In this document: positions 23,418 through 35,700 of the stretch, piece after piece
How positions within the stretch are numbered: position 1 is the first letter of the stretch
Layout: every line of letters starts with the position of its first letter
Origin: Cercis canadensis
Lineage: Eukaryota > Streptophyta > Magnoliopsida > Fabales > Fabaceae
Direction: 5' to 3'
DNA length: 64,000 nt
Assembly: GCA_003255065.1 (NCBI GenBank)
Contig: QAOA01002296.1
Span: 154,227-218,226 of the forward strand
Program-made: the position numbers and the translations under genes
Notes under the pieces: generated by a model
What the model was told of the DNA's origin: nothing
The model's database searches: none
Seen by the model: the letters and a program-made list of their open reading frames with translations, nothing else

Positions 23418-26400
23418 TCATCTCCTAACAGGGTTTCCTCCTCGAGGTGGCACCTCGTTGCGGGCAGGTGGTGTTGCAGACCCATAAGGCATATTGTTCA
23501 CTGGAGTGCCATGTCCATGTGGGCCACCAGCACCTCTTGACTGTGCCTCATATCCTGGTCCTCTCTGAGCGTCATAACCTGGTCCTCTCTGTGGATCGTA
23601 ACCAGTTCTCTGAGCATCAAAAATGGCTCCTCTCTGTGAATCATAAGCAGATCCTCTAACTGTATCATAACCAGTCATTCTCTGTGCATCGTAAGCAACA
23701 CCCCGCTGTGCATCGTAAGCAGGCCCTGCAGATGCATCATAACCAGGCCCTCTAGGAGCATCATAACCTGGCCTTGCAGAGGCTGGACCAGTTTGTGCTC
23801 CCGGATGTGGAGGAGCTCCAGCAGCAGTAGCAGTAGTAGTAGCACCACCACCACTACTTGCAGGGAGGAGACCCCGTCCCTGTCAAACAAAATGTGGGAA
23901 ATTTATCAACCTTAAAAGAGAGACAGATAAAAGTGTAACCATAAAAATGGACAATATTTCAGATACAACCTGGACCATTAAGACCATCGAATTAGTAATC
24001 CTTCTCTATCATCCGCCAAATTAATGTTATAGTCTCTCAACCATTTTTTATGGTTACATTTAACATTTCTCTCACAACATTTCAAGATCAGCACATAGAA
24101 CACTTGATCAGAAGATATACATGTTAAGCATGACACAGGACATTAGTTATAAAACCTCTGAAGTATCATAATTGTCTAATGTCTTGTGTATAGATGCAAT
24201 TAGACAATTATGATACTTCAGAATCAGTCCTTGTCCAACATTCTATACACATATAAGGGTTTTAAGCATAATTTTTCGTATCCATAACATATCACAAGCC
24301 ACACAACAAAAGACCAACTGTCATGGTGCTTGCATGGATTTTGGAATTCTGTCTCAAAGTAACCAACACTTCTGTTTTATGTCAATAGGTACTATCAGAA
24401 TGGTAATTACAGATTAATAAATCACAGTATCTTTCAGAAATCAGACAAATATAATCTGTCCTATCCAGAATCTAGAACAAAATACTGTTAAATATTTATT
24501 TATATAAAAACTTCATGTCCAGTTGAGAGGGGAGTATCATTAATCCTTGACATCAGACATGGATAGTTCTCGAGCAAAATGTGTATTAATTCTAATGCTT
24601 CAGATTAGCTCAAAAGAAATCAACAATCATTCCAAACATCTTGACTACACAGAAAAGTATCATATGTGTTGGCAATATTAGGCAATGGACTAGAACATTG
24701 CACTCCCAAAAGAAACTTAAAGGAACATACACACAACATGGGATGTCACACACCTGAGCATGACCATAACCATCTTCATATGAATTTTGTCCTACAGGAA
24801 GACCAGAAGCCTCATTCTCATTGTTTCCAGGCGCGCCACCATAAGGCCCACCTACATTTGATTGCATACTATAATCAATCTATAAACCATGAAAAACTTA
24901 AAATGATAAAGGACACTGACAGTGACAGAGAAAAGAGTAAAATATGCAGATAAATACCAGATCTCCTATCAACATTAGGATTGTTTGTTAGCTCTGCTCG
25001 AAGTTTTTCCACTTCCCTGGCCATAGAAACATAGTTCTTTTCCATCATTTGAAGTGACTCAAGGTGGTCATTGTATAATTTTTTCTCATAGTCATAAGTG
25101 GCCCTGCATGATCAAAACAATGCATTATCAGGGGCATTACCTGGTAGATTAACATTATTCAAGCAAGTTAAAAATTAGAATGCAATGGCGGGGAAAGAAA
25201 GGAAAGTGAAGGAGAAAAAGACTCTTATTTACTGTTTTAATGTAAGGAAAAAAGAAAACAATTGAATGGACCAAAAAATCCCATATTTGAGAACACACTT
25301 CAATCCCCGTAAAGTGGGCAGATTTGGATTTAAAGGAAATGTTCTGTCATATGTAAAATAACCTGTATTGCTCTCAATATCATTACATATGCTTTCCTAT
25401 TCAGTCTATTGACATTCATCTTCTACAATACTCCTAACTTCTCCATTCAACACTCTCCTAAGATACAAATTCACAATCTTTTGATAAATACATTGATGGT
25501 AAGTACATGTCAAATTTGACAAGTAAAAATCTAAGGCAATCATAGTTAAAATAAAAATTTCCTCTCATCACTTTCTTATATATGGAAAAACAGCAAATTA
25601 ACAGTCTCTCTTCCTTTTCTTCAATAAAGCAACAAAAAAAGAACAAATTATGATCTATTCTTTACTTCTCATTTATCAGATGGATGCTATACTCCATTTT
25701 CTTTCAACTCAATTCTAGAAAACACAGCATGGAGCAATCAGTCAATGCAAGGGTATAGAAAAAGGAGTGTTCAAAAACAACTTCGAAAAAGAAATATCAG
25801 TGTCACAAATGCACCCACAGAAAATGTGGTAGCCAAAAAATAATTTTATATAATTATAGGAAATTTTTTTTTTGGATAAAAGAAAAAATATTATTAGAAC
25901 AAGTAAAGTGGAAATGAAAGAGGGAGGATAAGATATCCTCTTAACATAAGTACCTAAAAAAAAGACTGCAAAACAAAGAAGCTCACTATTGTATAGAACT
26001 TTAGGGTCACTCTGCATATCCCATTCTTAGCAAATGCACCCAACTAATGCAAAACTACCCACATTTATACAAAAATTTTCCTCCGCCTCAACCTCAACAA
26101 CTCTTAATCAATTCAATAAAAAGTACTCCTAAAGTTAATGGACACACTCATATAACCCAGAGATAGAAAATGATCTATTTAAGATATTCCAAGCCACCTA
26201 TCAAATGTAAAATGGTCAGGATTTCTTAACTACTAAAGCGTATTATTTGAATTTCAAGAATAAGACCTTCTTTGGGCCTTGTATTTGCAGCAAGTTGTCG
26301 GTGTTAAATTGTTAATCCCATTATGTACTACAGGTTAGAGGATAGTTGGATACCCTTTTAAGTCCTTCCATAAATGTCTGCAAGTCCCTACAACGGGACA

Positions 26401-27081
26401 GTGAAAAAGAACACTACTTGCAATCTACGTGAACAAAAATCAGTTTTATCCAACTAGCCAATTTTTCCTTGATGCTCGAAAATGCCTTTGGAAAGCTCCT
26501 TAAACAAAAGGAAAAGACTACCTGCAATGTTGATATTCCTGTCTGAGACCCTCAAGTTCTGCAATAAGAGCAGGAATCTGCTGCACATCAGCATGGGCCC
26601 TCTGAAGATCCTGAGTCAACTGTTGAGCTTTAGCAATAAGTTCTTGCCTAGATGTAACCAAATTATGGGCCTCCGCTCGTGCCTGCTGTAATTCTAGCTT
26701 AAGAGGCTCTGCTGCTTGCAACTCAGCTTCCATTTTGGCAATCTTATCAACAAGGCTCCTCATCTGCTGTTCTCTTTCGGCCTTCACGGCTCCGATTTGC
26801 ACATTCAATATTTGCAACTCATGCTGTGCAGCAGCAAGCTCCTGCCTCAACGTACCATGGGTAGCAGCAAGCCTCTGGTTCTCTGTTGCAAGCCTCTGCA
26901 TCTCTACATGTTGGGCAGCAAGCTTCTGCCCCATAATTTCCGGGGGCGGCAACAAATCAAAAGGAGGAAATGGACCTGGTGGAGGGCGCATTCCAGGACC
27001 CAATGGCTCAGGATGCATTATGCCAGGACCTGGAAGAGGACGCCTCATATGGGAAGGCGGTATTCTACCTTTACTCCCCAT
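23418..27081 (-). CDS. FLL2: FLX-like 2 coiled-coil protein
   Basis: Four exons join in phase to about 421 residues: 27081-26522, 25103-24958, 24851-24754, 23879-23418. The N-terminus ([20 protein letters not shown]) is proline-rich to about residue 48. A long coiled coil then runs to about 232, recognisable from [34 protein letters not shown] and [18 protein letters not shown]. The C-terminal exon is disordered and built from GYDAQRG-type repeats. This is the FLOWERING LOCUS C EXPRESSOR (FLX) family, nuclear scaffold proteins that act with FRIGIDA-type complexes; the closest member I recognise is FLX-like 2 (At1g67170). FLX itself promotes FLC expression; the role of this member in a perennial is not shown by the sequence. 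An upstream leader exon near 27380-27500 is likely. The GTAGGTGGG acceptor of exon 3 was chosen because the upstream AG gives an early stop. Confidence 0.92.
23490..23800 (-). repeat. Coding GYDAQRG-type repeats in the FLX-like 2 C-terminus
   Basis: About ten degenerate heptad-to-octad units rich in Gly, Tyr, Asp, Arg and Gln ([40 protein letters not shown] and so on) are encoded by repeated DNA words such as GCATCGTAAGCA / GCATCATAACC on the plus strand. The tyrosine/arginine composition is that of low-complexity regions prone to self-association. Confidence 0.85.
24158..24221. repeat. Perfect 23-bp intronic hairpin
   Basis: Arms CTGAAGTATCATAATTGTCT(AAT) at 24158-24180 and its exact reverse complement at 24199-24221 enclose an 18-base loop. 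It lies in intron 3 of the FLX-like 2 gene. It may be a remnant of a tiny MITE or a small-RNA-forming hairpin. Confidence 0.9.
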
Positions 27082-28071
27082 TTAATGGACCTGTCCTGAG
27101 ACCTGAAACTGAATATATAGCCAGTGAGCCCATACAACAAATTATCAACAACACGGTCTTAATGCCTCAAGCAATAATCAATATTTGCAAATCATCAACA
27201 AAAAATAGTCAAAATTCATGTGATGAATATGCTGGAAAACACAAAAATGAAGCAGATAGAACAAGAATTGTTCTTGATTTACAAAAATCGTGATGGTTCA
27301 CGATCTGGGTCGCGGAGTCTCTTAAATGAATTCAATTTAACACTGAGGAAACAGAAGAATAAATTGGAATAAAATGACGTTACCTTCCAAGGATTAACAC
27401 GTTGCCGGTGTGTTGCGTTTCATCGGCCACTGAGGGCAGAGAGAAAGAGAGTGGTGAATGGAGCTAGCCAGTTAGGGTTTTGGTCGAGGAAGACGACGAC
27501 CCAGCTGCAAACAGCAAATTTTGTTTTATTTTCTTTTTTCTTTATTTTGCCGTACACCAAAACGATGTCGTTATATTTGAGCCGGATTCTTTTTATTTTT
27601 AGGGAAAGAGAATTGCAAGTTCTAGACTTATGGGAAAATAGACATTTTGGTACATCATAAATTATTAAATACTTTTTTAAAATTATGTAATCATTTTATA
27701 TATAATTTTTTTAGTAAGCACAAATTTATGGTGAGAGAAGACTATATCATATTTTAAGGTGTGTTACAAGTTTTAGTAAGAATTTATAATAATACTTATA
27801 GATTATTTACTAAAAAAAAATTGCGTAATAAAATTTGAACTTAAATCTTATAAATAAAATAATTTTATCTTTGACATTATTTTATATATATTTAAACATA
27901 ATAATTATATATTTTACATATAATAAATCATTTTAGAACCGCACCACTTTAGAGTTTCTTTCTCCAATTTTTAGCACCTTTGCATTTTTTTTCTTTTTTA
28001 TTTATTTGTTTATTAATTGAAGGTTTAAATAAATTGTAAGTTTTCAACGAATTTTGAATAAGATCTCTATA

Positions 28072-28440
28072 ATTTTTTTTTTTGGGTCCTTATAGTTTAA
28101 AATTTTTATAATTGGGTCTTTGTCGTCATCTCTGGTTATAAATCTATCAGTTTAATGTTGACATGACAAACAGTTTGTTTATGTAGCAATAAAAGAAATA
28201 CGTGACATCAAAATGACACAAAAATTATCATCTCATCAATTTTTTTATGCATTTTTTTAGTTAAAATTTGATAAAATGTCAATTTTTGTACTACTTTGAC
28301 ACAACGTTAATTTCTTTTATTGCCACATAGATAAATCATTTGTTATGTTAATATTAAACTGATAAAATTATAACCGGGAGTTGATAGCAAGACCCAATTA
28401 AAAAAATTTAAACTATAAAAATAAAATTTTTTTTTTATAA
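28072..28440. mobile_element. Foldback element (MULE-like)
   Basis: The left arm (GGGTCCTTATAGTTTAAAAT, then ATAATTGGGTCTTTGTCGTC, GGTTATAA, ATCAGTTTAATGTTGACATG) is matched in inverted order by the right arm (CATTTGTTATGTTAATATTA, AACTGAT, TTATAACCGGGAGTTGATAG, CAAGACCCAATT). The centre is near 28250. No ORF; boundaries approximate. Confidence 0.6.
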
Positions 28441-28869
28441 AAACATGATTTAAAATTTATCCAATCTATCCAATTACGTGTTTGTTTATTGCAGTAATAA
28501 GAGAGGTGAAACTCTATCCTCTATCTCCTTGAAAAAAGAAAACAGAATCGAATTACAGCCACCACGGTGAAAAGTGAAAACGCACCAATGGTTAAATATA
28601 AATGAGATTGACTTTCTTGTCTCTCTTCTTTTCACTATCCTCCTCCTTCTTGCAGCTATCGTTTTAATCTATATCCAGGCGTCTCCATAACCCTAACGAT
28701 GATGCTGGAAGATGAAAACCGTAGTCTTTTCTTTTAATTTTTCACTTGAATGTGTTGTTCCTATAGCAATTTATTTTTTGTTGATAGGAAAACTATGATA
28801 AAAGAACAAGGTTGAACTGGTGAATTTTTCATGGCCAAAAGACAAAAAAAAATTGAATTTTTATTTTTT

Positions 28870-29145
28870 ATAGGCACTGTTGGGTAGTACTTGTTAATCA
28901 CTGCAAATATTTTAAAAAATTAAGTTACTCAACATTAATTCTTTTTAAATTTAGAAACGACACAATACTAAAAAACATGTCAAAAAAATATATTTAAAAT
29001 ATCTCAATAATATATTTAACACATTTTTTTAGTATCATGCTATTTTTGAATTTCACAAAAAATTAACTATACTAACATATATTAGTTGACTCAATTTTTA
29101 AAATGTTCATAATGACACCAAAATCACCAGAAAGCACCCAACTAA
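28870..29145. mobile_element. MITE fragment related to the element at 5381
   Basis: Inverted arms include AAAAAATTAAGTTACTCAAC (about 28914) and its counterpart TAGTTGACTCAATTTTTAAA (about 29083), with GAAACGACACAATAC in the middle, the same words as in the copies at 5381-5735 and 59384-59860. The outer ends are degraded (GGGTAGTACTTGTT against a partly matching right end). Confidence 0.5.
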
Positions 29146-29753
29146 GTAGGGGTAATTCTATCCGGATAAGTGCCAAAATTAGGATAGCAAGCACCTTTTT
29201 ATATTCATTTATCCAAATTAATTTGTTTCCTTTTTCTTATTCTTTTAAGTATCCTCCACAGTTTCTGAAACCTAGCTTTATAGATCACAAAAGGCATCTT
29301 AATTGGCTACCATCAAATTATGGAGCTCTCAACATGTAGCTCAAGGAAACCAACCAGCAAAAAGAAAGGCAAGGAGAAAGCTGAGAATAAAATCCAACGT
29401 CCAGAAAATAAGGCCATTTTCAGAGAACTTGTTGGCCTTTTAAATTGGTTCCCCATTTGTAAAGGATGGCAGACTACATCTATGATTTATGAACAAATGA
29501 ATGGATAAAAGTAAAGATACAAGTACATCATCTACTATATCCTGATACAACTATTGGTACAAGTATGGGAGCTTCTTGGTACCTTTGTTTCATCTGATCG
29601 TCTACTAGTATGTGAATCTCCTACAAAACTGAAGTCACTTCTAGAGATCTGCCAATATCCTACTTCTCAAGCATTTGTACCGCTTCTGTACACAATTAGC
29701 CGAAAGCACAAGCAGAGCCAACTCATTATGGACAAGGTTTCATTTGCATTCTG

Positions 29754-32700
29754 TTAGCAGTTCTGCACTTCATACATAGAGCTCAAGTTGTCATCAAATT
29801 CATCAGGTACATGCAATTTCTCAATGATAGCCTGTTAAAAGTGGGAAAGAAGGTTTAAATCACACGAAAAAAAAAAAACAAAAAAGAGAAAATAACTAGA
29901 AGTTCCAACATTTTCTAGGGTGGCTGGACAGTTTATTAAAGCTGTCAGAAAGCATAAAGATTGATACATTGTAATGTTTGGTAAATTTAAAAGCAAAAGG
30001 ATACGTATATTGTAAAACAATCACCTTAATGGCGGCAGCGTCTGTTGCAGATGGTTTTAAATCCAAAGCAATACCAAAATGAAGCATTGCTTTCCCATGC
30101 ATGTTACGCCTCTTATAGATCTTACCCATCAAAGCATAAACACTACTTTCACGGGGAGCATACTCTTTAAGCTCCTCTAGGACTTCCAAAGCTTTATCAA
30201 AACGTTCCAAGCTCACGAGTATATTGGCTTTATGATACATGGGAAGAGGGTTCTTCTTATCTGCTAAAATAGCCTTCTCCATCATCACCAATGCTTCTTC
30301 ATTTCTCTGTCAAATCATAGAAACATAATTTCAAAATGTTGAAAACAAAATCTCTAGCAAATGAATTTGCGGTTCTAGTTCATAATATTAGAATCAGTGT
30401 TGCAAGAGATTAACCTTTAAAGCATGTAAAGCGGTACCAAGGTAAGACAATATCACAGAAGAGCGTGGATTGATTTGGAAAGCCATCCGAAAATGATGTT
30501 CAGAGAACTCAAACTTTTCTTGCCGAAGATATATCATTCCAAGTCCGTACCAGGAATTGTAGTGTCTTGCATCAACCCTGAGTGCATTTTGGTAGCACTT
30601 GATCCCATTCTCAAAATCTTCTAGGGCCACATACCTGCAGATAACAACAAATTACAGGACCATAAAAAGTTGCTGAAAACAAGGACAACATATAAATGAT
30701 AACCAGAAGGACCATGTCCATACTCATGTCCACAAAGGGTGTGGGCATATGCAAATCTGGAATTCAGTTGAACAGCTCGCTGGAAATTCTTCAGTGCAGT
30801 TTCATGATCTTTCTGCAGGCTGTAGCAATTACCCATGGCACACCTGCGAGAGCATTCAATAGAAATAATACACCAGAATCAATAATACTAATTATGGCAG
30901 AATAACCAATTATAGGCTATAGCAGAAACTAACAAACAAGAAAACCTTGACTCTCAAGCTCTAATATGCCAAAGGCAAAACCACATACCTCCTAAAACAA
31001 GTAGGCAAAATATATATGCTAATGAAAGTAGAAGTAATAAAAAACAGACAAAACCCTATATTCATGGAAAATTGATATCATAGCCCACAAGAAATGCACA
31101 TCTTTGTAAACATGATGGATTTTTGGCCCCTAGAACAGAGAGGGGGAGAGAGATGCAGTTTTGAGCTTTTGCCAAAATGAAGAAAAAGAGTGAATAGATC
31201 TAATTCAAGACAAGAAATAGAGAAAATCAAATTTAGTATATGAAATAATGATAAGAAAGTACAATATGCATACCAAGATTGAGGAGCTAAGCGGTCGGTT
31301 GATATTAGTTCCTGAGCCAGGTAACTTAATTTCATATCTTCCTTTAAATGCTGCACCAGAGGTGAAATAATTGTTTGATCAAGTAGAAAGTATGCAGGAA
31401 AGCATTTAAACTTATAGTGGTAACAGGAAGCTAAAGAAATACAAGGTTATTGCTATTCATCAAAATTTGCTATTCTTTGCACTCTGTAGGTGGGAACAAT
31501 AAAAGAGGAATTCTTTTAGGTAATTTGCTGGCAGTCTCAAGCATATTCAACGATAAATTTCAAGATAGGATGCTTTAGTTGCTCAGTAAGGAGGATATCT
31601 TATCCTCATTTTTCTATGTAATCCTTCTTTCTTTGTGATAAATAATAAAGTTTTTCTTTTCTATACAAAAAAAAAATTGCAAATTTTCCTTAAATGTTGC
31701 AACAGAAAAGTGAAATGGGCTTTTAAAAAAATTTACAGACACAAAAAAGGAACTAGCCCTCACACTTGCCTTGTATCCCCATCACTGATGAGGGCAAGCT
31801 TCTAACGAGAGATTTTACTATTTGAATCAACCAAAAATGTGAGTCTCAAACACAACAGAAAGAAAAAGAAACGGCATAGAGAAGAATTAATATTCTTTCT
31901 GATAAAACATACGTAGACTCACATAAAGGACTGTTGAATATACATCCATTCCTTCTAAACTATAAGGAGTGATCTGACGAGCAAGGCTAAAGGCCCGATC
32001 AGCTTCTAAATAATCAACTAATTCAAAATACGCTTTCCCAACCTGCATTGAAACATATCCAAGTAGCATGAAAAATAGTCAGTGAGAAGCACCTGAAAAA
32101 ATCTCCAATGCAACAGCCACCCAAGAACCCCATGCTGCATGGGGGAACCAGCATTTATATAATGAAACAATCCCCATATAAAAATAATTCAATTAAAAAC
32201 CTTTAAAGATTCAAGAACATGAAATTGGGGAAAATGTCATGGCAATTGAATGACAAAAATGAATGAATGAATTTGGCCCCAAGTCCAGTTTCTAAAAGAT
32301 TTTATGACAACATGCAAGGTTATAAAATCACAAAAGCACACATGATTTTACAATCTCACAAATATCAAAAAATTCAAATTCCTGGAAAAATTGCACCAGT
32401 AAAGAAATTGGTCAAATTGAGATGTACACCACTTGAATAACGATCAAAGCAACCAAGGAAGCCTACCTAAAGGAAGAAGAAAAAGAAGAAATTAAAGGAG
32501 AGAGGAAAACTTGATTGTGGTTGACAAAAGAGTTAGAGACAGAAGGTAGATTCACAGGTACCATTGGGTTGGACATAATTAACAAGGTATAACATTCAGT
32601 AGATGTCACTGCAAAGAGAGGCAAAGTGTAGAAGATGCTCTAGTCCAACTTCTTCAACTTTACAAGATAAAAGGGGAAAAGAGAAAGCCTGCTAAGATAA

Positions 32701-35700
32701 ACACATTGTTTCCAAATTTTACTACTCTGCCTTTGCACCCTCACACCCCCCCTCCCCCCCCNCCCCCCAAAAAAAAAACAATTCTATATTCCCCTTACTT
32801 ACTTCACCTTCTGCTTTGGGCTTGGTCAGCTCTCATACATACCCAACCTTTCTTATGAAACTAAAATTTACTGAAACAATAAATGTAGCATATATAAGTC
32901 CAAGTTAGGTTCAACTTTAATGATATAGGTCGCATGGTTACTAGAGGTTTAACTTGCTTGTTTCATACTTTTTCAATTCACTATTTTCAAGAAGGGAAAA
33001 TATAGCTCTGATGTCGGTGTAACCATTGATCATATGATATGAAGCTCATCAGGAAAAGAATATGATTTCCAACAATACTGTAGTAGTGTTTCATGTATAT
33101 TAAATTCTTTTTGTCCAAACTTCAGATTCATATAGCACCAACAATTTTTATCATTTTGTAAACTCCACTACTTTTATGATCTAATAAAAAGAATACCCCA
33201 AAAAGTGTCAGGAAAATCACAATTTAGACGACTTTTGAAGACTAAATTTGACTATAATGAGAGTAAATCAAGTGGGAAAATGGAAAGAAAATAGATAATC
33301 CCAAATGTATCAGAAAGTAACGGTAATCCCTTCTTTTCTAGATACTACCAACAAAACATCGGAATGATAACACCATAAGCCTGAATCTAGTGTATCTGCA
33401 AATCAATGCTTAAGCACCAAGGATAGTTATTATCAGACATAGCATGCTATGATGAAAAATCCAGAGAATGTAAGCTGAGCCACCAAAATCACCTGAGAAA
33501 GAACCCAGCCAGTATTGTAATGCTTATGTGGAAGTTTCAGATAGATATCTAGAGCATCCTGTACCACCAATAAATATAGATCAAAAGTCTCTCCCCATTC
33601 CTCTACTTACAGTAAATAGATAAATTAACAAATAAATATTATGTGTCTTTCTTCAAGATATAAGCAGTTAATACCTGGCACTTGTACAAGCAGGCAAGTC
33701 TATAGCCTTCACCAAGAACTCTTAGAAGGCTCAATATTTCAGAGGTACCAGTTATGACTTTAGAACCACTCATGACTAGCCCCCCAACTGGAACAGTTGC
33801 AGCTTCTTGTTCATAAGATTTTGTTTCAATGGAGGGAGATGAACCAGAAGTTGTTGATGTAATATTTAAACGAGAGTCATCTAAAACATCATTACGAATC
33901 CCTAAAGATGAAGAAATGAAAACCTGTAAGTATTAGTAAAATAGCTATTCAGAAAGATTTTTTTTTAAAGAAAAAACATTGTATAAAATAAAGAGAATTT
34001 CAAATAAAACCAACTGAAGAGAGAAAATGTATAAAGCAATAATTACTCATTGTAATGAAATGCCCTTTGGCTTATACTCTATCTGATTCAACAAAAGATT
34101 AATCGGACAAGCTACTTTTAAAATTTCTATTGATATTATCTCCATATTAGGCAGCGTGTTGGAGTTCAATACATCAGGCATGCAGTAGGAACCCACAGAC
34201 ACTATCACATCACCAATTTAAATGTAAAGATATTAACAAGCACCAACAATGGCATAAGTAATTTCAATTTTTTTTTTTCTAATAATACTTTATTGAGGCA
34301 ATAATAAAGATAATATATCAACAAAATATGTCTAACCTCATAAGCCAGTATGCAATTATGCAAGTAAAAGAATGATTTAATTTTTACTGCACTAAACAAA
34401 AGTATTGGCGAAGGGAAAAGCGAAATGTTTCTATATGACAAGAATACAATAAATATAGAGACTTTCCACCTTCATCAATGTTTTCATTGGCCCATGACTG
34501 TCCCTTACGAATAGTCATGGAACGAAATGCCATAGAATTAAGCTTGGAGCCTCCAAGGTACTTAGAAGAGTTACTAGTTCCATTTCCAGATATAACTGCC
34601 GCACTAGCATTTGCATTTACACTTGCATCACTAGAGAGTCTTGTACTACGTCGGGGACCAGAATCAGAAAATAATCTCCCAGAAATCTGAAAAGAAAAAC
34701 AAAAGAAATGGTAACAAAAGGGAGACCATAGTATCATGTAGTTCATAAATAATCAGGCACAACCAAGGATGCATATTATAGCAATCATATTATAATTACC
34801 GCAAAACACTCACTCACTCAACAAAATAAATATATGTTCAATTAAATCAGGTGACAAGATGGAAAATATACTTAGAAGTTCAAATTACAATATGTGAAAC
34901 TATAATGCCACCCAGCAAGTGAAAGTCGATGAGGACCAAAAAGCAAGATAACTTATAGGTGGCAACATGAAATCAAAAGGTAAGTTAGGGCGCCCTTAAA
35001 GAAATTTAATGAGTAGATGAAACAAAACAAACTTGATATCCTATAAAGTTACCACAATAAAATCTGACATTTCCTCTGATACACCTTGCTAGATCACTGT
35101 TTCCAAAAATGGCATGGTACTTATTAAGCCACTCAATTTTATCAAATCAATTTTTTTATACAAAAGAAAATGCAGCATGCGTGATGGATTTATTTAGTTA
35201 TACGAAGGGAACTAAAACTAGAAAAGAATTATAGCTATAAGGTCCTCAACCTTTCTCAACTTTCCTTCATCCACAAACTTTCTTCGAGGGGCTTGTATGG
35301 TGGAGTTCACTGTTGATTTGGGAGAACTGTCAGCACTAGTTGTGCTCAGATTTGGGCCATTTGGCTGCATATTCCTACACAAAGGGGGTGGAGCAACAGC
35401 TGACAACTGCAAAGAGGAGAATAAAGACCATGTCAACCATTCATAAAGGAAAATGGACGTCAAGCACATATTTTAGTTGACCAAGGAATCCACATTTATG
35501 ACTTGCACATCCATGCATGCCAAACCCCCCCTCTCTCTTTTGAATTTTAAAATTAGTTGAGAATTTGTAGCATGTAGTCTCCTATTTTGTATGAGTATCT
35601 GGGATAAATGAAGTTTAATTTTTTTAACTCATATTTTTTATGCCACAAGCCAGCTTATCATTTTTCAAATTACAAAAACAATGACTTGGCCAGCAGTTTA

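Larger units (their letters stand above)
27082..29753. other. Spacer between FLX-like 2 and CDC27
   Basis: 27082-27510 should hold the leader and promoter of FLX-like 2, including a purine-rich stretch at 27430-27460. 28072-28440 is an inverted-repeat element and 28870-29145 a MITE fragment. Between them 28500-28740 has a promoter-like CT-rich stretch followed by the telo-box-like word AACCCTAA (28688-28695), but only a 12-codon ORF follows, so no gene is called. 29330-29753 contains the CDC27 3' UTR in part. Confidence 0.5.

Noticed and set aside
24158..24221. Calling the intronic hairpin a microRNA gene
   Set aside because: A perfect short stem is not enough; there is no expression evidence and plant miRNA precursors usually have longer, imperfect arms.
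26716..27099. Plus-strand open frames opposite FLX-like 2 exon 1
   Set aside because: They are antisense shadows of a strongly coiled-coil coding exon with biased codons.
28500..28740. Promoter-like stretch with a telo-box and ATG
   Set aside because: The only following ORF has 12 codons and no spliced continuation could be recognised, so no gene is called.
32750..32780. Poly(C) run with an N
   Set aside because: A homopolymer sequencing or assembly problem rather than a biological feature.
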